DNA from: Bacteroides pyogenes_A
Lineage (GTDB): Bacteria; Bacteroidota; Bacteroidia; Bacteroidales; Bacteroidaceae
Reading direction: 5' to 3' (one strand)
NCBI RefSeq assembly: GCF_048595595.1
Contig: NZ_CP184347.1
DNA length: 64,000 nt
Part shown: positions 18,287 to 27,114 of the stretch, in pieces
Numbering within the stretch: the stretch's first letter is position 1
Layout of the letters: every line of letters begins with the position of its first letter
Made by a program: the position numbers and the translations under genes
The notes under the pieces: model-generated
What the model saw: the letters and a program-made list of their open reading frames with translations, nothing else
The model's database searches: none
Told to the model about the DNA's origin: nothing

Positions 18287-20356
18287 TTAAAGTTTCACTT
18301 TTACTGCGTCGAGAAACTCTTTGGTTTCGGCATCGAGCACGATGGCAATAAGCTCACAGTTTTGAGGAACCAGAACTTTCTCAGGAAGTCCTTTCTGCAT
18401 ATCGATTTTTGTGTTCAGCGCATACTCTTCTCCCCATAATCCGTTAAGATAGCCTCGCAAGATATGGTTGTGGATGAAATCGTATCCTTCCCCGGCCTGA
18501 TAACCTTGCAAGCCGTTCTCCGTTACCCAGAACAGCACGTTCAATTTTCTGCTTCCGAGCTCACCTTCTTTTCCTTTAACGGCTGTTGCTTTGAAAGAAA
18601 GTTCGACGCTGCGCGCATTTACTTTTGCTTTAAGTTCGGAAGACAATACCGGAGCTTTTCCTATATGCTCTTTTGCCTGATACGACAAGTTTCTTGATTT
18701 GACTTTATTGTTGAATATAATTGTAGGATATCCGGTAACCCATTTGTCGGCGTATTCGTACCATTGATTGAAGGTAAAGTTCCGATTGACATTATAATGT
18801 GAGGTGTGAATACCAACAACTATCAGGTTGGGGTGGTATTCCTCTTCCAGTGCCGCCAGCTCTCTTATCTCATATATGCAATAGCCGCATCTTTGTCCCG
18901 TGAAATCCATTACCAGTACGTTCGACTTTGTTTTTTCCTGAGGTTGCGCAGGAGGAAGCGGTGAAGGTGCGGGGTTCGGCTCCGGTTCCGGTTCCGGAAC
19001 AGGGGCGGGTTCTATCGGTTCCGGCGTGGGGTCTTCAGGCTTTTTCTCCGGTCTCTTTTCGGGATCGTAGCTGAAGATGATGTGTATATAAGCCACTTCT
19101 TTCCCGTTATGCTTGATGGAGAGGCGTGTGCGGTAGTCCGTTTTCTCATTTTCGCGGGCTTTCGCTATTTTGTAATGGATCTGAATGAAATCTTCCTCAT
19201 TCAGTTCGTATGGCTCTTTGGTGAACTTCTCTGTGCTTGGAGAATCCTGACATTGCCCACCGGCACATATTTGTGAGAGCCCGCCGAACTCTTTCCCCGG
19301 GTGATTTTCTTTGGTTATTTCGAGTGTATATTCGCCCTCTGCATGTTTTTTACCGGGTATTGTATAGATGAGCGAGCTTATAACTTCCATTTCTGCTCCG
19401 TCTTTGCCCGATAATTCTATTTTACTCGCTTTGATTGTACTTCCTGAGCTTATTGTCTCATCATTGTACCGGAATGAAATACCCTCTTTCTTTTCGGCTT
19501 CCGGTTTTTCTTCCTCACTCGTTTCGTCCGCTTCATCGGGCTGTATGCCTTGCCCTAAGGCAACGATGGCGGCTTCATACACTTCTTTCGTGTCGCGGTC
19601 GAACAGGAAAGCGATTATTTTGGCATTGGACGCTTCTTTTACCGTTTCGGGCAGAGCGACTTGCACATGGTATGTCTTGCCTAAGGTGTAATCTGCTCCT
19701 GAATTTCCGTTGAGTGCTCCGCGCAGCACGTTGTGATGAAAGTAATCGGTTTTCTTGCCTGCGGGAAGCATTTGTTCCGCGCGTATGTCTTCTACCGCCC
19801 AAAGCTGTATGCCCAATTTCGCGGAGGCGGCTTTTTCTTGCAGGGAGAAGGCTGCGACCTTGATATCGAATTTCTTACCGGCTGTTTGTTCTGCGCTTAA
19901 ATCTATGCGGTATCCGGCTTTTGTGTTGACCGCCCGGCGGATGAGCGAACTCCATAAAGCCTTTTTCTGAGAATATTTTCCTTCTCCGGAAAGGTTCCGG
20001 CGGTTGATCAGTATGCCGGGCACCGAGCCGGGGATATCGTATTCCGCAGCATAAGCATCGGCAGCTTCCGAAGCCAGCTCTTCTCTCACCTGACCTGTGC
20101 GGGCGGCGTGCATGGATACGGTGATGACGTTTTTCGGGTAGCTTCCGGAGATTTTCTTCAGTTCGGCTGCCGCTGTGGGACAGTTGATGCAATTTTGTCC
20201 CGTGTACTCTTCTACAAGCACCGTGCTTCTTTCCTTTTCGGGAAGCAGGTTTTCTTCTTCGGGCGTCCATCGCTCATTGTTTCCTATTTGTTCGCATGCG
20301 CCGGCAGATAAAAGAAGAGCGGTGTAGGCTATGACGTATTTCAGGTTTGTTTTCAT
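18287..20356 (-). CDS. double-Omp28 (thioredoxin-like) lipoprotein
   Basis: A 689-residue predicted lipoprotein (leader ending SAGAC). It contains two Omp28-type thioredoxin-fold modules, each opening with a CxxC: EEYTGQNCINCP (Cys56, Cys59) and DFTGQRCGYCIYE (near residues 486-489). Both modules share later motifs such as HHNVLRGALNG and IHNHILRGYLNG. The modules are separated by an insert with SGSTIKASKIELSG (about 300-440) and a Pro/Glu-rich linker (PEPIEPAPVPEPEPEPNPAP, about 450-470). Omp28-related proteins are outer-membrane or surface proteins of Bacteroidetes with uncertain function. It lies 12 bp downstream of the barrel protein gene and 99 bp upstream of the metalloprotease gene, all on the minus strand. 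Confidence 0.82.
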   Translation of the reverse strand: MKTNLKYVIAYTALLLSAGACEQIGNNERWTPEEENLLPEKERSTVLVEEYTGQNCINCPTAAAELKKISGSYPKNVITVSMHAARTGQVREELASEAADAYAAEYDIPGSVPGILINRRNLSGEGKYSQKKALWSSLIRRAVNTKAGYRIDLSAEQTAGKKFDIKVAAFSLQEKAASAKLGIQLWAVEDIRAEQMLPAGKKTDYFHHNVLRGALNGNSGADYTLGKTYHVQVALPETVKEASNAKIIAFLFDRDTKEVYEAAIVALGQGIQPDEADETSEEEKPEAEKKEGISFRYNDETISSGSTIKASKIELSGKDGAEMEVISSLIYTIPGKKHAEGEYTLEITKENHPGKEFGGLSQICAGGQCQDSPSTEKFTKEPYELNEEDFIQIHYKIAKARENEKTDYRTRLSIKHNGKEVAYIHIIFSYDPEKRPEKKPEDPTPEPIEPAPVPEPEPEPNPAPSPLPPAQPQEKTKSNVLVMDFTGQRCGYCIYEIRELAALEEEYHPNLIVVGIHTSHYNVNRNFTFNQWYEYADKWVTGYPTIIFNNKVKSRNLSYQAKEHIGKAPVLSSELKAKVNARSVELSFKATAVKGKEGELGSRKLNVLFWVTENGLQGYQAGEGYDFIHNHILRGYLNGLWGEEYALNTKIDMQKGLPEKVLVPQNCELIAIVLDAETKEFLDAVKVKL

Positions 20357-20367
20357 GATTGCTCGGA

Positions 20368-22080
20368 TTAAAAATTCAGATTATAAGATAAGTAAACGCC
20401 TTCTGTGGCAGGCATCATTCGGCATACCCCGCCGGAGCAGTTGATGCCTCTGCGTGTGCGTCCGTAAGATAGTTGCAGGCGATGATTGCCGAACATTCCT
20501 GCCGCCGATGCCATGTAGTAATGCTTATTGGTGACTCCGGTATTCCACTGGTCGCTGACGGAAAAGATGAAATGAGGAAGCACCGAGCATTCCACGAGAG
20601 CGAACAACCAGTCCTTTTCCGCTTGCCGGGTATGGAGGTATTGCAATTCCGTACGCAGCGAAAGACGTTGTGAGAGCTTGTGCTTGCCATCGTATATGAA
20701 CAGGTTGCTGCGGATGATATCTCCGTTTTCGGCATGCCCTTCGATGATTTGCCGGTTGTAATACTGGTTCATATAGGTGAATGTGAAACTGTATGTACGC
20801 GATATCTTTTTGCTGATCTCCAGATCTATGTCGTGGAAATACTTTTCGCCCATGCCGAAGAAATCGCTTTTGTATCCGTCGGTTCCCATCATGGAGGCGT
20901 CTTGCGGATTGCTTTCCCATCGCGGGTCGTTCCATTTCTTCTTCAGTCCCCTTATGTGTGAGGCGGATAGCTTGATTCCCGTGCCGTATTTGCCTCCTGC
21001 CCATGACCCTTTCTTAAAGCGATAGCGCATTTCCGCCTGTAGCGCCCACTCGCCACCGGGTTGGGTGGCGTACGGATAGAGAGCCGCAAGCGTATAGCTT
21101 TGCTGCTGCGTGAAAGGTTGCAAGTGGTTGATGCGCAGGGCAGTCTGCGTGGCGGTGCGTTCGGAACGAAAGTCGAAATTTTCGCTCCGGCGCGCTCCGA
21201 GAAGTACGCTCATCCCGCTGCGGGCGTAGGTTGCCGTAAGCATGGCCACCGAACCGCTTTTGTAGATGTAGTTGTTGGTTGCGTTCGGGTCGTCGAGCTT
21301 ATGCGCATATTCGGTATAAACATCCCAGTTTCCGTGCTGCAACCGAAGGCGGGCGGATAAAGCCGATACGTTTTCCGGCTGGTTGAGGCGGTGCAACTTT
21401 CCGTCTATTACCTGTGTTATAGGGTCGGGCGCCTCGTGTTTCGTTATCCACGAGGCGCCTGCATTGAGGTTCCAGCCGTTGTCGTTCATTGCTTTGAACC
21501 ATTGGCTTGCGGTCAGTTCGACGTCTCCTCCCCAGAGATAACCGCGCTCACGGTTGAACACCCGCCCTTTGCGGTCGAAGTAATTGCGCTGCTGTCCGCC
21601 CAACGCTTTAATGGTAGCCCATCGCGCCGGCGTGAGCACGATGCGTCCTCCGCGGATGGAGTTGTCAATGCCGAGGCTTCTGTCTTCGTAAGACCGGAGC
21701 AGCATGCCGCTGCCGAACTGCTCGTAAAAGTCTCCTGCGGTGGCTTCTACGAACTTATACCGCCCTTTCACATAGATATTCGGAACTCCCCATCCTTTTT
21801 CGTCCTTATGTCCCGGCAAGGGATGGTTGAGTTCTTCCAGACGCATCCCTATTTCAAGAAATTTATTTTGTACGCTGCCCGTCACGTAGGTGTTGCCGCT
21901 CCAGCGGTCGTTCAGCTCCCCTTTCCGGGTGGCGTAATGGATGTCCGATTGGAGGCTGAAGCTCGCTTTCCATCGCCACGGATTGTCCGTGCGCGAAGAA
22001 TCGTTGCCCTGTATGTCTTGGGCAGAGAGCATGGCATGTGTCGCCGCCATGCACAAAACTGCGGATAATAGCTTTTTCAT
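20368..22080 (-). CDS. outer-membrane beta-barrel protein (DUF6029-like)
   Basis: A 570-residue protein with a signal peptide (MKKLLSAVLCMAATHAMLSA) and alternating aromatic/polar strands through to a C-terminal YLSYNLNF, typical of an outer-membrane barrel. Conserved-looking segments include GDFYEQFGSGMLLRSYEDRS, ALGGQQRNYFDRKGRV and YFHDIDLEISKKISRTYSF. The family is most like the Bacteroidetes DUF6029 group; no activity is known to me. Its start overlaps the thioredoxin stop by 4 bp (ATGA), indicating translational coupling, and the Omp28 gene follows 11 bp after its stop. It could be the outer-membrane anchor or channel of the cassette. Confidence 0.75.
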   Translation of the reverse strand: MKKLLSAVLCMAATHAMLSAQDIQGNDSSRTDNPWRWKASFSLQSDIHYATRKGELNDRWSGNTYVTGSVQNKFLEIGMRLEELNHPLPGHKDEKGWGVPNIYVKGRYKFVEATAGDFYEQFGSGMLLRSYEDRSLGIDNSIRGGRIVLTPARWATIKALGGQQRNYFDRKGRVFNRERGYLWGGDVELTASQWFKAMNDNGWNLNAGASWITKHEAPDPITQVIDGKLHRLNQPENVSALSARLRLQHGNWDVYTEYAHKLDDPNATNNYIYKSGSVAMLTATYARSGMSVLLGARRSENFDFRSERTATQTALRINHLQPFTQQQSYTLAALYPYATQPGGEWALQAEMRYRFKKGSWAGGKYGTGIKLSASHIRGLKKKWNDPRWESNPQDASMMGTDGYKSDFFGMGEKYFHDIDLEISKKISRTYSFTFTYMNQYYNRQIIEGHAENGDIIRSNLFIYDGKHKLSQRLSLRTELQYLHTRQAEKDWLFALVECSVLPHFIFSVSDQWNTGVTNKHYYMASAAGMFGNHRLQLSYGRTRRGINCSGGVCRMMPATEGVYLSYNLNF

Positions 22081-22562
22081 CGTATCGTTGCCTTTACCTG
22101 TCTGATCAATTCGGTTTCTCCACCTTCCACATACCCTGTGTGGCGGTAAGCGATGTTCCCTTTGCCGTCGAGCACGAATACGCTGGGAACCATGTTTACG
22201 TTCATCGCGCGCATGAAGTCCTTATTGCTGTCGAGCCAAACGGGAAAAGTCCAGCCTTGCGTGCGTGCCAGCGGTTTTACCTTGAAACTGTTCGCCCCTT
22301 CGTCGATGGAGACGGCTATGAGTTTCACGCCCGTATCTTCCTGCCACTCTTCGTACACCTCGTTGATGGCGTTGAGTTCGCGTAGGCAAGGTTTGCACCA
22401 CGTTGCGAAAAAACTGATGATAAGGGGCTTTCCGTCATTGCTGACTTTGCCGGTATTGATGGACTTACCGTCGATGTCTTTCAGATTGACGGTTGGAATC
22501 TGGGCTTTCGTGTGTAGGCATGCTGCAAGCAGAAAGCCGGTCAAAAGAAATTTGTTCAGCAT
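22077..22562 (-). CDS. TlpA-like periplasmic thioredoxin
   Basis: A 161-residue exported thiol-disulfide oxidoreductase and first gene of the four-gene minus-strand operon. After a signal peptide (MLNKFLLTGFLLAACLHTKA) come VNLKDIDGK and the active site FFATWCKPCLREL (Cys56, Cys59). The cis-Pro region VPSVFVLDGKGNIAY follows near residue 130, typical of TlpA/ResA-type reductases of the periplasm. Such proteins usually reduce cysteines of partner proteins. The neighbours with CxxC motifs (Omp28 protein and metalloprotease) are natural candidates. It overlaps the following barrel gene by 4 bp. Confidence 0.9.
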   Translation of the reverse strand: MLNKFLLTGFLLAACLHTKAQIPTVNLKDIDGKSINTGKVSNDGKPLIISFFATWCKPCLRELNAINEVYEEWQEDTGVKLIAVSIDEGANSFKVKPLARTQGWTFPVWLDSNKDFMRAMNVNMVPSVFVLDGKGNIAYRHTGYVEGGETELIRQVKATIR

Positions 22563-22958
22563 TATTATCTATTCGTATATTATAACAATTTCGTTCGTCG
22601 ATTCTGATTTTAAAAGAGTTTCGGGCGGCAAAAATATGAAAAAATAATGACTGTCGTATAAAGGACCAGTCTAAATTAGTTGAAAAAAATGTATTTTGTC
22701 TTGCATCCGATTCATTCTTCTGAAGAGAGTGCTTCGAATCGGGAAGGTTTTGGCTTGCGCTAAAGAGTCGAAGCGGCATTCTCCCCTAAAAGGAGCGATT
22801 CGGTTCAGGTATGTCGATGTGTCAGTATAAAGCGGAATGGGGCATGGGGAGCGGAATGGCGGGATGCGTTTCGCACGCCGCATGTTCGGAAGAATTGCGA
22901 TTCTCATGCGCATTGTTTTTCCGACAGAGGCATCGTTTCCGGTTGGCGGGGGTTCTGT
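22563..22958. other. non-coding upstream region, no gene seen
   Basis: Between the thioredoxin start and the degenerate repeat block. It carries no convincing coding frame on either strand and no clear promoter match with both elements. Local G+C is mixed, with GCGGAATGG repeated twice near 22831-22860. Confidence 0.4.
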
Positions 22959-23235
22959 TTGATTCAAATAAAGTTTTTGTTTTATTCTGACACAACTTTT
23001 GTGAGCTCGAATAAAATCTTTTTTATTCTGACGCTTCTTTTGTTCGTTCCAAATATAGCTTTTGTTTTATCCCGACAGAGTCTCTTTTTCATCCGAATAG
23101 AGCCTTTGTTTCACCCAAATCGAACCTCTGTTTTGCCCAAATAGAGTCTCTGTTTCCTCCAAACAGAACCTCTGCTTCACTCCCGCTAAACCTCCGCTTC
23201 GTTTTCATGAAACCCTCTGCTTCGCCTCCTGTGAA
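22959..23235. repeat. degenerate tandem repeat of about 22 bp
   Basis: A run of imperfect units alternating an A-rich part with a CTCTGTTTC-type part. Examples are AAATAGAGTCTCTGTTTCC, AAACAGAACCTCTGCTTCA and ATGAAACCCTCTGCTTCG. Units on the left are T-rich (AATAAAGTTTTTGTTTTATT, AATAAAATCTTTTTTATTCT) and drift toward C-rich on the right. No open frame is preserved, so it is a non-coding repeat upstream of the GSCFA promoter. Confidence 0.5.
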
Positions 23236-23290
23236 TTAAAGTTGTGCCCGGCGAAAAACCGGACGGCACATGAATGACGGGCGAAGAACT

Positions 23291-23320
23291 TTTGCCGCAT
23301 CTCTTTTTTCATTACTTTTG
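23291..23320 (+). promoter_or_regulatory. Bacteroides-type promoter for GSCFA-murF operon
   Basis: A -33 TTTG at 23291-23294 and a -7 TACTTTTG at 23313-23320 are 18 bp apart. The GSCFA start is 25 bp downstream at 23345. This supports that start over the upstream ATG at 23270, which lies before the promoter. Confidence 0.65.
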
Positions 23321-23344
23321 CCGATAGAAAAACAAACGATTACG

Positions 23345-24337
23345 ATGATGGATTTCCGTACCAAAGTTGAACTGCCTGTCCGCCTGCCCTCTGTCGGGCA
23401 CAAAAAACCGATTCTCCTGATGGGATCGTGCTTTGCCGAGAACATAGGACGATTGCTGGCGGAGAGCAAATTCGATGTGGATATAAATCCTTTCGGTATT
23501 TTGTATAACCCGCTTTCTGTGGCGAAAGCCTTGCGCGATATACTGCAAGGAAGGGAATACAAGGCGGGAGATTTGTTTTTTTACAACGATCGTTGGCACA
23601 GCCCGATGCATCACGGCAGCTTTTCGGACGCTTCGCCCGACGCCGTTCTCGAACGCGTCAACGGACGCTTGCGCCGCTCGCGGGACTATTTGCGCAAGGC
23701 AGATTGGCTGATGCTGACTTGGGGGACGGCTTATGTGTACGAGGAAAAAGAAACGGGAGGGGTTGTTTCCAACTGCCACAAACGCCCTGAACGTTTGTTC
23801 CGCCGCCGGTTGCTTACGGCAGAAGAAGCGACGGAGGAGTATATGGAGCTTATAACCATGCTTCGGGAACTCAACCCGCGTCTGAAAATACTCTTTACCG
23901 TGAGCCCGATACGCCATGCGCGCGACGGAATGCACGCCAACCAAATCAGCAAAGCGACCTTGCTTTTGGCTGCCGACCGCCTTCAGCAGCGTCTGCCCGA
24001 GCAGGTCTTTTACTTTCCCTCTTATGAGATTATGATGGACGAGCTGCGCGACTACCGTTTTTATGCGGACGATATGCTGCATCCCTCGCCTTTGGCTGTC
24101 CGTTACCTGTGGGAGTGTTTTGCCGAAACATTCTTCTCTTCCGCGACAAAGCAGATAATCGCTGCGGTGGAAGAAATCCGGCGCGACCTCGAACACCGCC
24201 CCTTCCATCCCGGTTCGGAGGCTTATCAACGCTTTTTAGGACAAATAGTGTTAAAAATAGAACGACTTAACGGAAAATACCCGTACTTAGACTTCAGAAA
24301 AGAAACAGAAACATGTCATACCCGATTGAATCCATAA
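23345..24337 (+). CDS. GSCFA-domain protein (putative SGNH-like hydrolase)
   Basis: A 330-residue protein of the GSCFA family, named for its motif, here MGSCFAENIG near residue 30. Other motifs are INPFGILYNP, WHSPMHHG, LMLTWGTAYVYE, VSPIRHARDG and YFPSYEIMMDELRDYRFYADDMLHPS near the C-terminus. The family resembles SGNH/GDSL-type esterases and is usually linked to cell-wall genes, though its reaction is not established. It overlaps the start of murF-alr by 25 bp, so the two are translated from one mRNA. No signal peptide is seen, so it is probably cytoplasmic. Confidence 0.88.
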   Translation: MMDFRTKVELPVRLPSVGHKKPILLMGSCFAENIGRLLAESKFDVDINPFGILYNPLSVAKALRDILQGREYKAGDLFFYNDRWHSPMHHGSFSDASPDAVLERVNGRLRRSRDYLRKADWLMLTWGTAYVYEEKETGGVVSNCHKRPERLFRRRLLTAEEATEEYMELITMLRELNPRLKILFTVSPIRHARDGMHANQISKATLLLAADRLQQRLPEQVFYFPSYEIMMDELRDYRFYADDMLHPSPLAVRYLWECFAETFFSSATKQIIAAVEEIRRDLEHRPFHPGSEAYQRFLGQIVLKIERLNGKYPYLDFRKETETCHTRLNP

Positions 24338-26796
24338 CCCAATGTATCGGCGCACGCCGTATCGGCTCGCGTGAGGCTGCCATCGACTGGTTGCTTACCG
24401 ATAGCCGCTCGCTGAGCTTCCCCGAAGAGACTCTTTTTTTTGCCCTGACTACCAAGCGTAATACGGGCGCACGCTATATTCCCGAACTCTGCGCCCGCGG
24501 CGTAACGAATTTCGTGTTGAGCGAGGATGATTACAAGAAGCTGAAAGAGAAAAGCTCTCCGGAGCTGAACTTCTTGGTTGTTCGCGATCCTTTGAAGGCT
24601 TTGCAGAAACTGGCGGAGCTGCACCGCGAGAAATTCCGGATTCCCGTAATCGGGATTACGGGCAGCAACGGCAAAACCATCGTAAAGGAATGGCTTCACC
24701 AGTTGCTGAGTCCCGACCGTTTTATCGTCCGTTCGCCGCGCAGCTACAATTCGCAGGTCGGCGTTCCGCTGTCTGTATGGCAGTTGGGCGAAGAGGCCGA
24801 ACTGGGCATCTTTGAGGCGGGCATCTCCGAAATGGGAGAGATGAGCGCCTTGCAGCGAATGATTAAACCGACCATCGGCATCCTCACCAATATAGGCGGA
24901 GCGCATCAGGAGAACTTCTTTTCGCTTCAGGAGAAGTGCATGGAGAAGCTGTCGCTTTTTAAAAACTGCGATGTGATTATTTACGACGGCGACAACGAAC
25001 TCATCAGCAACTGCGTGCTCAAGTCGATGCTTGGAGCGCGGGAGATCGCATGGAGCCGCACCGACATCGAGCGGCCGCTGTATATCAGTAAGGTGACGAA
25101 GGCGGAAGACCATACGACCGTTGCCTATCGTTATCTGGATATGGACAATAGTTTTCAGATACCGTTCGTTGATGACGCGTCCATTGAAAATGCGCTGAAC
25201 TGTCTGGCGGCGTGCCTCTATCTGATGACACCTGCCGAACAGATCACCGAACGCATGGCGCGTCTGGAGCCGGTAGCCATGCGGCTCGAAGTGAAGGAAG
25301 GCAAAAATGCCTGTGTGCTGATCAACGACAGCTATAATTCCGACTTGGTTTCGCTGGACATCGCGCTCGATTTCCTCGTGCGCCGCTCCGAGAAAAAAGG
25401 GCTGAAGCGCACGCTCATCCTGTCGGATATACTGGAAACCGGACAAAGCACGGCAACTCTTTACCGCCGGGTGGCACAGCTGGTGCAGAGTCGCGGAATA
25501 GACAAACTGATAGGAGTGGGGGCGGAGATTTCTTCGTGCGAGGCCCGCTTCGAAGGCCTGTCCGAAAGATATTTCTTCCCCAACACGGAGGCGTTGCTGG
25601 CGTCCGACCTTTTGAAACGTTTGCATTCGGAAGCTATTTTGTTGAAAGGTTCGCGAGTGTTTAACTTCGATCTGCTTTCGGAAGCGCTGGAACTGAAGGT
25701 GCACGAAACCATATTGGAAGTGAATCTCGGCGCGATGATAGCCAACCTGAACCACTACCGTTCGATGCTTCGCCGCCCGGAAACGAAGGTAGTCTGCATG
25801 GTGAAAGCCGCCGCTTACGGGGCGGGTTCGTACGAAATAGCCAAAACGTTGCAGGAACATCACGCCGATTATCTTGCGGTAGCCGTGGCGGATGAAGGTT
25901 CGGAGCTGAGGAAAGCAGGCATCACGGCTTCCATCATCATCATGAATCCGGAGACAACATCTTTCAAAACCTTGTTCGATTATAAGCTGGAGCCCGAAGT
26001 TTACAATTTCCATCTGCTCGACGCGTTGATTAAGGCGGCGGAGAAAGAAGGAATCACCAATTTCCCCATCCACGTGAAGCTGGATACGGGAATGCACCGG
26101 CTCGGGTTTACCGTCGATGAGATACCGCAGCTCGTCCGCCGCTTGAAAAACCAGAATGCGGTGATTCCCCGCTCGGTATTCTCCCATTTTGTGGGCAGCG
26201 ACGACTCCCGGTTCGACGCTTTCACCCGTCGGCAGATCGAGTTGTTCGAGCAGGGCGCGCAAGAATTGCAGTCTGCTTTTGCGCATAAGATACTGCGCCA
26301 CATCTGCAATACGGCAGGCATCGAACGCTTCCCCGGAGCCCAGTTCGATATGGTGCGCCTCGGCATCGGGCTTTACGGAGTCAATCCGATAGATAATTCG
26401 ATTATTCACAACGTCAGTACGCTGAAGACGACCATTCTTCAGATAAGGGATGTGTCCGGAGAAGATACGGTGGGGTATAGCCGGATGGGGCATTTGGCGC
26501 GCCCTTCGCGCATTGCCGCCATACCTATCGGCTATGCCGACGGACTGAACCGCCGTCTGGGACGCGGCAACGCCTATTGTCTGGTGAACGGCAGCAAAGC
26601 TCCGTACGTAGGCAATATATGTATGGATGTGTGTATGATCGACGTTACGGACATCGATTGCCGCGAAGGGGACAAAGCGATTATCTTCGGCGACGATTTG
26701 CCTATCACGGTGCTCTCCGACAAGCTCGAAACCATTCCGTATGAAGTGTTGACGAGCGTATCCGCAAGGGTAAAGCGGGTGTATTATCAGGATTGA
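24313..26796 (+). CDS. murF-alr: bifunctional MurF ligase / alanine racemase fusion
   Basis: An 827-residue two-enzyme protein for peptidoglycan precursor synthesis in the cytoplasm. The N-terminal half is MurF, which adds D-Ala-D-Ala to UDP-MurNAc-tripeptide. It has the ATP loop GITGSNGKT (about 114-122), SYNSQVGVPLSVW, TNIGGAHQENF and INDSYNSD. The C-terminal half is a PLP-dependent alanine racemase: the lysine region VCMVKAAAYGAGSYEIA, KLDTGMHRLGF, HICNTAGIERFP, VGYSRMGHLARPSRIA and the end NICMDVCMIDVTDI. The alternative wording VKAAAYGAG instead of VKADAYGHG still keeps the lysine. This fusion is typical of Bacteroidetes. The start at 24313 lies inside the GSCFA gene. Confidence 0.96.
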   Translation: MSYPIESITQCIGARRIGSREAAIDWLLTDSRSLSFPEETLFFALTTKRNTGARYIPELCARGVTNFVLSEDDYKKLKEKSSPELNFLVVRDPLKALQKLAELHREKFRIPVIGITGSNGKTIVKEWLHQLLSPDRFIVRSPRSYNSQVGVPLSVWQLGEEAELGIFEAGISEMGEMSALQRMIKPTIGILTNIGGAHQENFFSLQEKCMEKLSLFKNCDVIIYDGDNELISNCVLKSMLGAREIAWSRTDIERPLYISKVTKAEDHTTVAYRYLDMDNSFQIPFVDDASIENALNCLAACLYLMTPAEQITERMARLEPVAMRLEVKEGKNACVLINDSYNSDLVSLDIALDFLVRRSEKKGLKRTLILSDILETGQSTATLYRRVAQLVQSRGIDKLIGVGAEISSCEARFEGLSERYFFPNTEALLASDLLKRLHSEAILLKGSRVFNFDLLSEALELKVHETILEVNLGAMIANLNHYRSMLRRPETKVVCMVKAAAYGAGSYEIAKTLQEHHADYLAVAVADEGSELRKAGITASIIIMNPETTSFKTLFDYKLEPEVYNFHLLDALIKAAEKEGITNFPIHVKLDTGMHRLGFTVDEIPQLVRRLKNQNAVIPRSVFSHFVGSDDSRFDAFTRRQIELFEQGAQELQSAFAHKILRHICNTAGIERFPGAQFDMVRLGIGLYGVNPIDNSIIHNVSTLKTTILQIRDVSGEDTVGYSRMGHLARPSRIAAIPIGYADGLNRRLGRGNAYCLVNGSKAPYVGNICMDVCMIDVTDIDCREGDKAIIFGDDLPITVLSDKLETIPYEVLTSVSARVKRVYYQD

Positions 26797-26843
26797 CGGA
26801 AAAACTCCGCAGCTCTGTGTAAGGCTCTCTGCCGAATTTATCG

Positions 26844-26851
26844 TATATTTG
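26844..26851 (+). promoter_or_regulatory. -7 element upstream of tatA
   Basis: TATATTTG fits TAnnTTTG and lies 37 bp before the tatA start, so the tat operon may have its own promoter after murF-alr. No good TTTG is seen at the -33 spacing. Confidence 0.45.
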
Positions 26852-26888
26852 CATGAAACAAGAGGAAACTTTATAATCGATATAACTT

Positions 26889-27104
26889 ATGACAAACTTA
26901 TTGTTAGGCTTTTTGCCGAGTGGTTCCGAGTGGATCATCATCGCTCTGGTGATTCTTCTTCTCTTTGGCGGAAAAAAGATTCCCGAACTGATGCGTGGTC
27001 TGGGAAAAGGTGTGAAAAGTTTCAAGGAAGGAGTGAACGAGGCCAAGGAGGAACTGAATAAAGCGAAAGACGAGATAGATAAACCTTCGGACTCGGCTAA
27101 GTAA
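26889..27104 (+). CDS. tatA: TatA twin-arginine translocase subunit
   Basis: A 71-residue membrane protein that forms the conduit for Tat export of folded proteins. It has one N-terminal transmembrane helix (SEWIIIALVILLLFGGKKIP) followed by the hinge FGGKKIPEL and the amphipathic helix LMRGLGKGVKSFKEGVNEA, then a charged tail. Length and motif are standard for TatA/E. No TatB homologue is nearby, which suggests a TatA-TatC minimal system. It lies 10 bp upstream of tatC. Confidence 0.95.
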   Translation: MTNLLLGFLPSGSEWIIIALVILLLFGGKKIPELMRGLGKGVKSFKEGVNEAKEELNKAKDEIDKPSDSAK

Positions 27105-27114
27105 AAGGAACGCG

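Noticed and set aside
24316..26493. 725-codon open frame antisense to murF-alr
   Set aside because: It mirrors codon positions of a clearly identified two-domain enzyme gene and shows no family motif; a G+C-rich shadow.
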